Below, in pieces: positions 1 through 9,150 of a stretch of DNA of 64,000 bases. The notes under the pieces were generated by a model. That model saw only the letters and a list, made by a program, of their open reading frames with translations, had not been told where the DNA came from and ran no database searches. Source of the stretch: Thiocapsa marina 5811 (lineage in GTDB: Bacteria > Pseudomonadota > Gammaproteobacteria > Chromatiales > Chromatiaceae); the NCBI RefSeq assembly GCF_000223985.1, contig NZ_AFWV01000010.1, positions 186,001-250,000 on the forward strand, given 5' to 3'. The position numbers and the translations under genes were made by a program. Each line of letters starts with the position of its first letter. Within the stretch, counting starts at the first letter, position 1.

Positions 1-1129
1 CGAAGCCCTCGGGGAGCTCTCGCCCCGTCTCGACCCCGAAACCGCCCTGCCCGACACCGTCCCGCGTCAGCACCTCCTCGCGAATCATGTCATGCGGGCG
101 CAGCCGGACCTCCGGCGGCGAGCCGAGCGGGAGCTCGCCGGAGAGGGGGGCGTCCGGGTCCATCAGTGAATCCAGTGTGCCGGGGGATTCGCGCCACTCG
201 GAATCCCCCGGGGGTGGCGGGGCTGGATCCGGGGCGAAGACGTCCGAGCCGGGATACGCGGCGGATTCCGGCCAAGCGGCGTCGCTCGGCGCGGCATCCG
301 GGGCGACGTCCGAGCCAACGTCCAAGCCAGCAAAGGGCGGCGCAACCGCGCCCGGCGGCGTCGGGTCGATCGCGCGGGGATCCTCGATCAGCTCGGGGGC
401 ATCGCCGAGCACGTAGGTCAGCATCAGATCCGGTCGCGTCCAACGTCGACCGTCCTCCGACACCCGATAGCGCACCCGCGCCCCGTCCGATGCGCTCACC
501 TCGAGCAGCGCACCGGTCGGCTCGCCGATCAAGGGCTCGACCCGTTCGGCGACCAGGCCCGCGAGCCGAGTCAAGGTCCCGCCGCTCAGCGGGACGCTGT
601 TGCGTGTGGCAAACACCGGCACGAGATCGCGCGGGATCGGCGCGCGTGCGACAGCGTCGAGCGGCGGCGCGATCAGCATATGCTGGAAGCGGTCCGGGAT
701 GAGGTGGACCAGGTCGTCGCTCGCGACATAGCGCCATTGCGCGATCGGGTCCAGACCGCCCATCGCGATCTCGGTCGCGTCCAGACGCAGACGCAGCTTG
801 ACCGGGTCCAGACCCAGCTCGTCGAGCGCGGCGGCCTGCGCCGGAACGCTGCGCAGGAGCGGCGCGTCGCGGATCGCCAGCAAGGCGGCGACGCGGTCCG
901 GGTCTGCATCCACGTCCCACGGAGAGCGCATCCGCCAACCGGAGACGAGGCGCTCGAGCGCGATGGTCGGCTCGCCCTCCCGGACGATCTCGATCAGGTG
1001 GGGCTCGGGCGTACCCGAGCCGGCCAATGTCGGCGGGGTACGCGTAACGGCGAGCTCGTGACGGATCCCCCAGACGAGTGCCGAGAGGACGAGGATCAGA
1101 ATCAGGTTGAGGATCCAGCGCGATCTCAT
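1..1129 (-). CDS. DUF4340-type protein of an ABC gliding-type operon (partial, C-terminus beyond window)
   Basis: The minus-strand frame is open from an ATG at 1129 to the window edge (376 codons, no stop). The first 20 residues form a membrane anchor (MRSRWILNLILILVLSALVW), followed by an acidic, extracytoplasmic-looking region. The ATG overlaps the stop of the upstream GldG-like gene in an ATGA junction, so the two are translationally coupled. A protein with one N-terminal anchor directly after a GldG-like subunit is the usual position and shape of DUF4340 proteins. The family call rests on context and start, not on a diagnostic motif. From about residue 250 the chain is rich in Pro, Ala and Asp and looks low in complexity. 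The real length is unknown because the gene is cut. Confidence 0.7.
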   Translation of the reverse strand, partial: MRSRWILNLILILVLSALVWGIRHELAVTRTPPTLAGSGTPEPHLIEIVREGEPTIALERLVSGWRMRSPWDVDADPDRVAALLAIRDAPLLRSVPAQAAALDELGLDPVKLRLRLDATEIAMGGLDPIAQWRYVASDDLVHLIPDRFQHMLIAPPLDAVARAPIPRDLVPVFATRNSVPLSGGTLTRLAGLVAERVEPLIGEPTGALLEVSASDGARVRYRVSEDGRRWTRPDLMLTYVLGDAPELIEDPRAIDPTPPGAVAPPFAGLDVGSDVAPDAAPSDAAWPESAAYPGSDVFAPDPAPPPPGDSEWRESPGTLDSLMDPDAPLSGELPLGSPPEVRLRPHDMIREEVLTRDGVGQGGFGVETGRELPEGF

Positions 1130-2499
1130 GACTCCCTCCAGCGCAGCCAACGGATGCCGAGCCCGATCACCAGGAAGAGCGCAGGCAAGAGGGCCAGGGA
1201 TCCAAGGCCGACCCGGACCCGTTGCTGCTCGTCCAGGACGAGCGCAACCGGCTCGCGCGGGTCGGGCGGAAGCACCGTGAGGTCGCCGGGATCGCTCAGC
1301 CAAGTCAGCAGGGCAAGCGCGAGCGCCCGATTCCCGTAGGCTCCGATCTGGGCGTTGCTCGCGAAGTCGCCGTCTCCGACCACCAGGACACGCTGCTCGC
1401 GGCCATTTTCCGGCACCGGACGACTCAGGGCCAAGACGACAGGGAGCGGACCGGACTGCTCGCCGACGACCTCGTCGCGGTCGATCAGGCCGTCGAGCCG
1501 ACCGGTTTCGTTCCAGCTGCGCGCGCCGGTCGCCAGATAGGAATCGAGAATCCATCCGGGTGCGAGCTCGGTTGCGAAGGCGATGCTGCCGGGCAGCAGG
1601 GCCGGGACCTCGAGATCGGCCGAGAGCGGGTGATCCGGATACTCGGCGATAACCGCGACGGCCGGTGTCGCGACACCCAAGGCGGCGGCGTCCGCGTCGA
1701 CGACCGTTCCGGGCAGGATCGTCAGACCCAGATACGCGGCCAAGGGCTCGAGCCCGTTGAGCGGTCCGGGGTCGAGCAGCCAGAGCAGATTGCCGCCCCG
1801 ATCCAGATACGCGATCAGGCGCTCGACCACGCCCGGAAAGAGCGAAATGCGCGGCGTGGAAAGCACCAGGATCCGGGTGTTGATCGGCACCTCTTCGACC
1901 CGGCCGAGATCGAGCGGGCGTGCCAGGAATCCGCGCTCGGACAACTCCCCGCCCAGACGGCCGAGATCCGCGCCCGCCTCGCCCTGGATGGCGCGCTCGC
2001 CGTGACCCTCGATCACGGCCACCCAGGGGACGCGGCTCGCACCGAGCCGGGCGATGGCGGCGCTGATCGCCCGCTCGCCCGCCTCGGCAACGGTCTCGCG
2101 TCGCCCGCGATAATCGAGCAGGATCTGTCCGATCAGCGTCACTTCGGCATCGCGGGCGCGTTCCGGAAAGAGCTGCGGGTCCACGACCTCGATCCGCATG
2201 CCGGGCTGCGCCTGTCGGTAGCGTGCGAGCAGCCGCTCGATCCCCTTGCCCAGCGGGCTCGCCGGATCGGCAAAGACGGTCGCACGCAGCGGGCCGTCGA
2301 GCCGAGCGAGGATGGCCAAGCTCTCGGGCGTGAGACTGTTGCCGCCGTCGGCGGTCCAATCCCAATAACGGTCATGACGGGCGACCAACCAGCCGCCCGC
2401 GATCAGCATGGACAGCAGAAGCATGAGAAACAGCGCATCTGCAAGCGGGCGCTCGAGGCGGCGAAGCCGTGTCGTCACAAGGGTCAGGATGCGCTTCAC
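1126..2499 (-). CDS. GldG-like auxiliary subunit of ABC transporter
   Basis: A 457-residue protein. A membrane segment lies near residues 18-40 (ADALFLMLLLSMLIAGGWLV), a long periplasmic part follows (VAVIEGHGER, LWLLDPGPL, VLVVGDGDFASN), and a C-terminal membrane segment ends in WLRWRES. This two-anchor layout with an ABC_transp_aux/DUF4350-like middle is typical of GldG. I chose a GTG start at 2499 because it overlaps the permease stop as GTGA. A longer frame with an ATG at 2625 exists but would run through the permease gene. It probably works with the ATPase and permease upstream, but the substrate is not known for bacteria that do not glide. Confidence 0.8.
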   Translation of the reverse strand: MKRILTLVTTRLRRLERPLADALFLMLLLSMLIAGGWLVARHDRYWDWTADGGNSLTPESLAILARLDGPLRATVFADPASPLGKGIERLLARYRQAQPGMRIEVVDPQLFPERARDAEVTLIGQILLDYRGRRETVAEAGERAISAAIARLGASRVPWVAVIEGHGERAIQGEAGADLGRLGGELSERGFLARPLDLGRVEEVPINTRILVLSTPRISLFPGVVERLIAYLDRGGNLLWLLDPGPLNGLEPLAAYLGLTILPGTVVDADAAALGVATPAVAVIAEYPDHPLSADLEVPALLPGSIAFATELAPGWILDSYLATGARSWNETGRLDGLIDRDEVVGEQSGPLPVVLALSRPVPENGREQRVLVVGDGDFASNAQIGAYGNRALALALLTWLSDPGDLTVLPPDPREPVALVLDEQQRVRVGLGSLALLPALFLVIGLGIRWLRWRES

Positions 2500-3233
2500 T
2501 GCAGGACCCGGTTCGCGAGTCGGCGGTGGGTCAGGGCTAAAAAGAAAGCCGTGAACCCGAGCAGATAGACCAGATCGCTCAAACGTACCGCCCCGAGTAA
2601 AAACCACAAGAGGTGCTCGTTCCAAGAGAGCCAGCCGAACAGCGAGAGAGCATGCGCACCCAGCGTCTCGACCCGACCGACGACGGAGAAGACCAGCAGG
2701 ATCGAGAAGGCGGCAATCACGGATGCACCCGTTTGAGCGCTCAGGCTAGAGGCATAGAGCGCGACGGCACAGAACATCATGCCGACCAGCCAGAGGCCGA
2801 GTGTCGCGGCGGCGATCTGGCCCGGATCAAGCTCGGCGCTGCCGGCGAGCAGCGCGATGTTGAGGACCGGCAGCAGACACAGCGGCGTCATCAGGATCGT
2901 CAGCGCGAGAAACTTCCCCGTCACGAGCTCGCCGATACGCACCGGCGCGGCGGCCACCAGCTCGAAGCTGCCGTCGCGAAACTCCCCGCTCAGCATCCGC
3001 ATCGCCATCAGGGGCACCGCGAGCATGAGGATCACGGCGGCGAATCCGAAGAGGTTCAGGGCAAGCTCCAGCGTCAGACTTGCGACCCGCTCGTCGGCCC
3101 CAAGCCCCGTGAAGTCGTCGACCACCTTCAGAAAGATCCAGGCAAGCACGACCTGCCCCCCGCCGAGCAGGATCCAGGGCAAGGGCGACACCAGCGCGCT
3201 GCGCAGCTCGCGGCCCGCGATCACGCCGATCAT
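2496..3233 (-). CDS. ABC transporter permease, GldF/ABC-2 type
   Basis: A 245-residue integral membrane protein with about six hydrophobic segments, for example PLPWILLGGGQVVLAWIFL near the N-terminus and LVYLLGFTAFFLALTHRRL at the end. It has the ABC-2 feature GEFRDGSFELVAAAPV in the first cytoplasmic loop, which in this family contacts the ATPase. The ATG at 3233 overlaps the stop of the ATPase gene (ATGA). A much longer frame upstream is only read-through in another frame of the ATPase gene. It is expected to form the membrane channel of the four-gene complex. Confidence 0.85.
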   Translation of the reverse strand: MIGVIAGRELRSALVSPLPWILLGGGQVVLAWIFLKVVDDFTGLGADERVASLTLELALNLFGFAAVILMLAVPLMAMRMLSGEFRDGSFELVAAAPVRIGELVTGKFLALTILMTPLCLLPVLNIALLAGSAELDPGQIAAATLGLWLVGMMFCAVALYASSLSAQTGASVIAAFSILLVFSVVGRVETLGAHALSLFGWLSWNEHLLWFLLGAVRLSDLVYLLGFTAFFLALTHRRLANRVLQ

Positions 3234-4165
3234 GCCGTGCCTCCCGCGCCGATCAGATCGAAGAAGACGCGCTCGAGGTCCGGGCGCTCCGGACCCAGCT
3301 CGCAGAGGTCCAACCCGGCGCCGAGGATCTGGCGGGACAGATCGGCGGACTCGGCGCCCTCGGTCAGGATCACCCGAAATCGGTCTTCGCCCAAAACAAC
3401 GGCAGCCTCGACGCAGGCCAGACGCTCGAGTCGCTCGGCCCCCGAACAGGCACCGGAATCGCCCCGCGGGCGCAGACGCACCCGCCAGAGCGCGGTCGGA
3501 CCGAGCACCCCGAACCGGTCGCTGCGCAGCATCCGGCCCTGATGCAGTACCAGGACACGATCGCAGACCGCTTGGACCTCCGACAGGATATGGCTCGAGA
3601 GGATGATCCCGCAGTCGCGCGACAGGTCGCGGATCAGGCCACGGACCTCGCGGATCTGCACCGGATCGAGTCCCTCCGTCGGCTCGTCGAGGATCAGAAG
3701 CTTCGGACGGTGCAGGATCGCTTGGGCGATCCCGAGCCGCTGGCGAAAACCCTTGGAGAGTTTGGCGATGAGTGTGCGACCGACCGCGTCGAGCCCGCAG
3801 CGCTGTTTCGCCCGATCCACAGCATCGGCAAAGTCCACGCGCGGCACGCGATGCAACCGGGCGCAGTGGCCCAGATACTCGTCGACCCGCAGCTCCGGAT
3901 AGAGCGGCGGGCGCTCGGGCAGATAACCCAGATGCCGCTTGGCCGCGACCGGGTGCCGCGCAAGGTCGATGTCCAGGATCTCGACCCGGCCCCCGCTGGG
4001 CGCAAGTGTCCCGCTGAGCAGGCGCAGACAGGTCGTCTTGCCGGCCCCGTTCGGCCCGAGAAGCCCCAACACCTCGCCCCGTCTCAGCTCGAAATCGAGG
4101 CAGCACAAGGCCCGGCGGGCTCCGAAGCGACGGCTGAGATCGGTGACGCGGGCGAGTGTGTCCAT
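3230..4165 (-). CDS. ABC transporter ATP-binding protein (GldA-like)
   Basis: A 311-residue ATPase with a complete nucleotide-binding site. Walker A is GLLGPNGAGKTT (about residues 34-45), the signature is LSKGFRQRLGIAQA, Walker B is LLILDEPTEGLDP, and the switch histidine lies in ILSSHILSEV. The C-terminal 80 residues are the extension usual in ABC-2 exporters. It is the first gene of a four-gene minus-strand operon whose members overlap by 4 bases each (ATPase, permease, GldG-like, DUF4340-type). Such sets are homologous to gliding motility transporters and to multidrug/Nos-type exporters. The substrate cannot be read from sequence. Confidence 0.88.
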   Translation of the reverse strand: MDTLARVTDLSRRFGARRALCCLDFELRRGEVLGLLGPNGAGKTTCLRLLSGTLAPSGGRVEILDIDLARHPVAAKRHLGYLPERPPLYPELRVDEYLGHCARLHRVPRVDFADAVDRAKQRCGLDAVGRTLIAKLSKGFRQRLGIAQAILHRPKLLILDEPTEGLDPVQIREVRGLIRDLSRDCGIILSSHILSEVQAVCDRVLVLHQGRMLRSDRFGVLGPTALWRVRLRPRGDSGACSGAERLERLACVEAAVVLGEDRFRVILTEGAESADLSRQILGAGLDLCELGPERPDLERVFFDLIGAGGTA

Positions 4166-4293
4166 GACGCGGGAACGATACCCTGTGCGTGCGGCATTGC
4201 CAAACCGCTCCCTATCGGGCGGTGGACGGATCGACAGTCACCTTGAATAATGTCCGGGAATCGTTCTGTCCTCGACCCGAGCGGGCCCCACCT

Positions 4294-4486
4294 TAAACCG
4301 CATCCGGAGCGAGATGCTGAATTTTCGAGTGCGCTCGACGTTTGGTGCATCCACGGCCCTAAGCGAGGATGCGGTTTGAAATAATCTATTTTTTAATACC
4401 TTAAACAGGACCGGCTCCAGCGGTCGTCAAGCCTGCCGGGGCCCATCCCATCCAAAAACATCGCATGCCGCGTTGGGCGCGGTTTA
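4294..4486. repeat. TAAACCGC/GCGGTTTA intergenic element, long form
   Basis: The inverted ends TAAACCGC (4294-4301) and GCGGTTTG (4371-4378) bound an 85-bp core. A second module of about 108 bp follows and ends in CGCGGTTTA at 4478-4486. The whole is related to the element at 38605-38803: both share the end sequences, a CCTTAA block, GCTCC, and CCAAAAACATC (4452-4462) at matching places. It fills most of the space between the ABC operon and the DUF6544-type gene and ends 27 bp before that gene's start. No reading frame is apparent. Confidence 0.65.
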
Positions 4487-4513
4487 GCAGCCCCCCGGAG
4501 CAGAGAATCGAAC

Positions 4514-5371
4514 ATGTGGCTGAACCTGGTTTTCCTGTTGTTGCTCGCACTCATCATCATGCCCATCGCCGTTCTGCTCTTCGGGGTCACGCGCTGGCAA
4601 GCCGGCACGAGCCGGCTGCAAACGCGCTTGGAGAACGGACGGGGCAGGATCATCCCGAACACCTATGATTCGAGCGAGTTGGAGGGACTGCCCGAGCCCG
4701 TTCAACGCTACTTCCTCGTGAGCTTGAAGGATGGCCAACCCATCATCTCCGCAGCCGAGCTGGGGCTCGAGGGAGAGATCGACCTCGGACGCGCGCGGGG
4801 CAAATGGTCCCCTGCAACGGCGACCCAATCGGTGGTCATGCAGAGTCCCGGATTCCATTGGGACGCCCGGGTGCGCATCGCCCCGGCAACGAAGATCTTC
4901 GTGCTCGATGCCTATATCGCCGGCACGGGCATGCTGAAGGCCGCGCTCTTCGGTCTCTTCCCGGTCGTGAAGGTCCCGAGCAGCCCGGAGCTGACACATG
5001 CCGAGCTGATGCGTTTCCTCGCCGAGGCACCTCTGTACCCGACGAAGCTCCTGCCCAGCCAAGGCGTGGTTTGGGAGCCGATCGACGATCGCTCCGCACA
5101 GGCCACGCTCGCCGACGGCGATCTGAGCGTATCGCTTGTCTTCGACTTCGACGAGGCCGGCCTGATCGGCGGCGTGCGCGCGAGCGGGCGTTACCGTGCG
5201 CTGGACGGGAAGATGGTCCAAACACCCTGGGAGGGCAGCTTCTCGGACTACAAGGAACGCAGCGAGATGCGGATCCCGCTGCGGGCCGAGGTCGCCTGGA
5301 TCCTGCCGGAGGGGCGCACGCCCTACTGGCGCGGTCGTGTCATCGACATCATGTACAAGTTCTCCGCCTGA
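4514..5371 (+). CDS. DUF6544/DUF6920-family membrane-anchored protein
   Basis: A 285-residue protein with one N-terminal membrane helix (residues 1-24, WLNLVFLLLLALIIMPIAVL). A soluble domain follows with the family pattern LPEPVQRYF near residue 60, then KWSPATATQSV, GFHWDARVRI and a C-terminal RGRVIDIMYKFSA. GGAG lies about 14 bases before the ATG. The family is widespread and of unknown function, and its fold is thought to be lipid-carrier like. The gene stands alone: upstream is a repeat element, downstream a convergent regulator. Assignment to the family is from recalled sequence pattern. Confidence 0.7.
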   Translation: MWLNLVFLLLLALIIMPIAVLLFGVTRWQAGTSRLQTRLENGRGRIIPNTYDSSELEGLPEPVQRYFLVSLKDGQPIISAAELGLEGEIDLGRARGKWSPATATQSVVMQSPGFHWDARVRIAPATKIFVLDAYIAGTGMLKAALFGLFPVVKVPSSPELTHAELMRFLAEAPLYPTKLLPSQGVVWEPIDDRSAQATLADGDLSVSLVFDFDEAGLIGGVRASGRYRALDGKMVQTPWEGSFSDYKERSEMRIPLRAEVAWILPEGRTPYWRGRVIDIMYKFSA

Positions 5372-5489
5372 ACCGCCGGAACCGCCGGAACCGTGGCTTT
5401 GCCGCGGACACACCCCGGCCGATGGCATCGCTATGATCGGCGATCGTAGCCCGAGAATTCCGGAGACGGGGCCGACCCGACCACGGCGG

Positions 5490-7199
5490 TCACTCCGGAA
5501 GTCCGGCGCGTCGCAGATCCTCCAGGAAACGCTCGCGATAGATCGGATCTTTGATCGGAAAGGCGCGTCGGACATGCGACACGGAGAAACCCGGATCCAG
5601 CGCCAAGATCTCGCGGGTCTCCCACTCGGCATCGCCCGGCCGATCGGCCGCGGCATAAGCCGCCGCGAGCCAGACGCGACTCAACTGAAAACTCGGACTC
5701 ATGTCGACGGCGGCCTGGAAATCCGCCACGGCCCGTTCGATGTCGCCGTTCTCGTAGTAGAGCGCCCCGCGCACGAGTCGGTAGATTGCCGGCATGCGGG
5801 GGTTTAGGCGGACCGCCCGCTCCATGCTGACCAGTCCGTCGTCGGCTCGGCCGGCGAAGTGAAGGATCCACGCCAGCAGCGCATAGGCATCGGCGTAATT
5901 GGGCTTGATCGCGATCGCTTCTTCCGCGCTGCGGATGGCGGCGACGTAGTCGCGTCGATAGAGATCGATCTGGCCTTGGACGAAATGGATTTGCGGGACC
6001 ATCGGGTCCAGCGCCCTCGCTTGCGCGATCAGCTCTTGCGCCTTCGCGAGCCCGTCCTCCGCACCGAGATCCCATCCGTCGACCGCATCGCGCACATAGA
6101 CCAGCGAGAGCCCGGCATAGGCACGGGCGAATTCAGGATCGATGGCGATCGCCCTACGGTAATGGTCGATCGCCATTTGGGTATCCTCGAGCGACCGTCG
6201 TCCATAGTGATCGAGCCCGCGTAGAAAGGCATCGTACGCCTCGATGCTCGCGAGGTGACTGCGGCCCGGCCTCGCGCGATCGCTCGGGGCGATCTCGACC
6301 TCGATCGCCGAGAGGATGCTGGCCGCGATCTCGTCCTGGAGCGCAAAAAGGTCATCGATCCGCCGGTCATAGCGTTCCGCCCAAAGATTGCTGCCGCGCA
6401 GACCATCGACGAGTTGCACATTGAACCGAATGCGATCCGCGGAACGCTGAACACTGCCCTTGAGGACATAATCGACGCCGAGCTCCCGAGCAACGGTAGG
6501 CTCGTTTTCGGTGCTGCCCCGATACGCGAACGCAGAGTTGCGGGCGACCACCCAGAGACCCGAGAGCTTCGACAGATCGGTAATCAGGTCTTCGGTGATC
6601 CCGTCGGCGAAGTAATCCTGCTCCGGAACGGCCCCCAGGTTGACGAAGGGCAGAACCGCGATTCCGGGGATGTGCACCGGCGCCGGAACCGTGCCGACGC
6701 CGTCCGACACCGTTGGATCGCCACCTTTCGGGAGGAGAAGCCAGAGCGCGATCGAAACGAGCGCCAGGACCGGAATCAGGATGCGAAAGGCGATCGACGA
6801 TCGGGTTTGCGCGCCGTCTCCGGCCGGGTAGTTCGGCTCATCGGACACCCCGCCACGGACCTCCGCGATCAGGCGGTAGCCACTTTTGGAGAGTGTCTCG
6901 ATGTAGCGCGGATGACGGGCGTCGTCGCCCAGCGCCTTGCGCAGCTTGATGATGGCGCTGGTCACCGCATCGTAGGTCACGACCATCCCGCGCCATGCCT
7001 CGGCCTCCAGCTCCTCGCGCGAGACCACGACCCCCGGCCGCGAAGCGAGAAAACAGAGGACCTGCATCACCTTGGGCTCGAGCTTGACCCTCCGGATCTC
7101 GCCGCGAATCTCGTTGGAGCGTGGATGAACCTCCCAGGCGCCGACGGCGAAGGGTGCATCAAGCCGCGAAAAGGTCTCCGGATCGGGGATCGTCGCCAA
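5490..7199 (-). CDS. CadC-like winged-helix regulator with TolB-like and TPR domains
   Basis: A 569-residue one-component regulator. Residues about 17-112 are an OmpR/CadC-type winged helix (VKLEPKVMQVLCFLASRPG, then YIETLSKSGYRLIAEV). Residues 136-157 are a single membrane helix. Residues about 178-295 match the TolB-like domain found in adenylate-cyclase-associated regulators (GIAVLPFVNLGAVPEQDYF, DYVLKGSVQR). The remainder holds about five TPR repeats (DHYRRAIAIDPEFARAYAGL and similar). The DNA-binding part is therefore cytoplasmic and the sensor part probably periplasmic. It is convergent with the DUF6544-type gene. Target genes are not evident. Confidence 0.88.
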   Translation of the reverse strand: MATIPDPETFSRLDAPFAVGAWEVHPRSNEIRGEIRRVKLEPKVMQVLCFLASRPGVVVSREELEAEAWRGMVVTYDAVTSAIIKLRKALGDDARHPRYIETLSKSGYRLIAEVRGGVSDEPNYPAGDGAQTRSSIAFRILIPVLALVSIALWLLLPKGGDPTVSDGVGTVPAPVHIPGIAVLPFVNLGAVPEQDYFADGITEDLITDLSKLSGLWVVARNSAFAYRGSTENEPTVARELGVDYVLKGSVQRSADRIRFNVQLVDGLRGSNLWAERYDRRIDDLFALQDEIAASILSAIEVEIAPSDRARPGRSHLASIEAYDAFLRGLDHYGRRSLEDTQMAIDHYRRAIAIDPEFARAYAGLSLVYVRDAVDGWDLGAEDGLAKAQELIAQARALDPMVPQIHFVQGQIDLYRRDYVAAIRSAEEAIAIKPNYADAYALLAWILHFAGRADDGLVSMERAVRLNPRMPAIYRLVRGALYYENGDIERAVADFQAAVDMSPSFQLSRVWLAAAYAAADRPGDAEWETREILALDPGFSVSHVRRAFPIKDPIYRERFLEDLRRAGLPE

Positions 7200-7274
7200 G
7201 GGTCGAGCCTCTATCGGCGTTGATTCGAGTCGCGCTCATGTTGATTTTAGACCCTGATCGCAGTCTTTCTCCCC

Positions 7275-7300
7275 ACTTCGCTCTCGCTCGTCCACCCTAC
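7275..7300. repeat. 26-bp dispersed repeat, copy 1
   Basis: The 26 bases at 7275-7300 (beginning ACTTCGCTCTCGCTCG and ending TCCACCCTAC) recur exactly at 14242-14267 in the hypD-hypE gap. Both copies are intergenic. At the second copy GGTGGAC and GTCCACC form a hairpin. This kind of short GTCCACCCTAC repeat is common between genes in many proteobacteria. Confidence 0.6.
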
Positions 7301-7336
7301 CGGCCGAGCATGTAAGGGCGCACGCCGGGTATTGTC

Positions 7337-7651
7337 GTCGATGCGGTTTAGTGAAATGAAAACCAAAGGATCAGGGCGACGCGGTTTCAGATTTGCGGCG
7401 GCACGAGTGGAGGATGACCGCTGCGCCGGCGAATCCAATTGATTCCGTCGAGAACGCGCTGTTTACTCGCGAGGCGGCGCTCGAGCGCGTATTTCCCGGG
7501 AAAGTCGCTCAGCACCAGGCCCATGATGATGGTGAGGATTCCCTGGCCGGGGAGCACCAGCATGAGGATTCCCGCCAGGACCAAGACCCAGCCGACCAGG
7601 TTCTTGAACAACCGCAGGCTCACATAGACGACCGGATGGAGGCTCTTCAGC
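7337..7651. repeat. 315-bp direct repeat, left copy
   Basis: This stretch repeats at 12521-12835, offset exactly 5184 bases. By eye there are six mismatches, five of them in the first 60 bases. The copied part contains 50 bases of flank plus the last 88 codons of the PGPGW-like membrane protein gene that is intact at 12571-12993. Identity stops abruptly after CTCTTCAG at 7650, where group II intron sequence begins. The two copies bracket the sulfotransferase/IS island. Confidence 0.93.
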
Positions 7652-8124
7652 TCGCGCCAGATCTTCTTGAGTGCATCCTTGGTGGATCGCCCGGACCGAT
7701 AACCGAAGTTGGCGTCATCGAAGATCGGCTCGAAGATCGGTTCCAGCCGGTTGAGGATCGCTTGCTGGCACACCCGATCGTAGATCGTCGGGATACCCAG
7801 CGCTCGACACTCGCCCGGCTTGCCCGCCTTGGGGATGAGGTGTTGCAGCACGGGTTGCGGCGCATAAGTCCCCTCCTTGAGCTCCACATGCAGCCGCTCG
7901 AGGTTGCCCTCCAGGTCGGCCTCAAACGCCGCCACATCGACTCCATCGATCCCACCCGCACCACGGTTGCGCTTCACCTTCTCTCTGGCCACCGCAAGAT
8001 TCTTCCGCTGATAGATCTTGTCCACCAATGAGTGAACCTTCCTCTCTGCCGTCGGGTTAAGCCAGTCCGCGAGTCTCCTCGGACGCTGCTGCTCGGGTCT
8101 TTCACTTAAGGAACTTGTCCGCAT
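7387..8124 (-). pseudogene. Chimeric frame: group II intron RT N-terminus fused to C-terminus of PGPGW-like protein
   Basis: Residues 1-157 (8124 down to 7652) are the start of a group II intron maturase/reverse transcriptase: LADWLNPTAERKVHSLVDKI, then GIPTIYDRVCQQAILNRLEP and FGYRSGRSTKDALKKIWRE, which are RT0-RT2 type motifs. The catalytic YADD block and the maturase domain are missing. From 7651 on, the frame continues without a stop into the last 88 residues of a membrane protein (VVYVSLRLFKNLVGWVLVLA), identical to the end of the gene at 12571-12993. The ATG at 8124 follows intron domain IV-like sequence. It cannot be an active RT. Whether the fusion is translated is unknown. Confidence 0.85.
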
Positions 8125-9144
8125 CAACGCCTTTACTCACTCACTCGCTGTCTCGTCCCAACCACCTCTGCCAGCCGCCTTCCCCGGCCCACTCGGCCGC
8201 TGCTCGCGCAGTCACCTGACTTTCGCCCGGCTTGAGGTACTATGCAGCTGTCCGACGACTCGCCGCGCGTCACGTCCCACTTCGTCTCTCGACTTATAGG
8301 GTCGCTGATCCCGGTGCCGCCCGAGAACGCGACGAGCCATCCCGGGGTCACGCCTGGATCTTCCGTACCGTGCCGCCCGCACACACCTTGGTACGACGGG
8401 TGGGTAAGAAACGCCTTCGCCGCCATAGTGCCGGCTCGACCTTGCCCCGTCTTTGGCCGACCGGTTCATCATGGAGTCGCCTCCTCGATGACGGCCCGGT
8501 ACTTCTCCGCAAGCCCTTCGGATTCCACCTCGCGATGGACACCCCGCCCTCCGGTTGTCTCTCGACAGCTCACTCGACTTAGGCTCCGCCTTGGCCGTAT
8601 CCGCCGTTTCCGGCTGCGTGCCCGTTTAGACGTCTCCTTATCGGGTGGCCCCGGCCAGCGAGGCGTTACCCCCGCCTTTGGATATGGCGCCCCTTACCCG
8701 GGCGCCAGTGGGACTTCAACCCACCTGATCCGGGCGCTGCCCGGCACACCCTATGGGTGGCTCCGACTTCCGACACCCTCCGCCCTCGTCCTCGCTTTCT
8801 ACGCTTGTTCAAGGGTGCGCCGATCCTTCGGCACCGACTGTCGGATCTCCCTGGTTACCGCGCTATCTCGATGTGAGGCTCGACACGGCCTGAGGCTCCG
8901 GGGGGTCGCTGCACACTCGCCGTGACGCGTGCAGCGCTGTTGCCTGCTGGCCCATTTAAACCATCGGCCGATCCCAACGTCGGTCTTTTCGGAGCTCTAC
9001 ACCTTCAAGGTCAGCATCACCTGTTACCCTTGCACCTCGCCCCCTTTCGTGACTACGCATCAATCGGCCCGTTGCCGGTCCGACTGCAAGTCTCGATTCC
9101 AGGCCCGTGGCTAGCGGCTACCTGGGCAGGCTTCCCACCCGCAC
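7652..9144 (-). mobile_element. Group II intron, 5' part (3' end truncated)
   Basis: On the minus strand the element starts at 9144 with GTGCGGGTGGG, matching the GUGYG 5' end of bacterial group II introns. About 1020 bases of structured, gene-free RNA sequence follow, then the maturase start at 8124. Sequence ends at 7652 in mid-maturase, so domains V and VI and the 3' splice site are absent. The insertion point lies 5 bases after a hairpin (9151-9168) that follows the sulfotransferase gene. That fits the preference of some intron classes for terminator-like stems. The element should be unable to splice or move on its own. Confidence 0.85.
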
Positions 9145-9150
9145 GATAAC

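Noticed and set aside
90-938. 282-codon minus-strand open frame
   Set aside because: It is Arg/Pro-rich shadow sequence of the DUF4340-type gene, whose frame has the better start, coupling and hydrophobic anchor.
5372-5393. Three short AACCGCCGG-like units after the DUF6544-type gene
   Set aside because: Only two perfect units and one partial; too short to call a repeat array or CRISPR.
8133-9149. Several open frames of 60-227 codons within the intron 5' part
   Set aside because: This stretch is structured group II intron RNA; the frames lack ribosome sites and protein-like composition.
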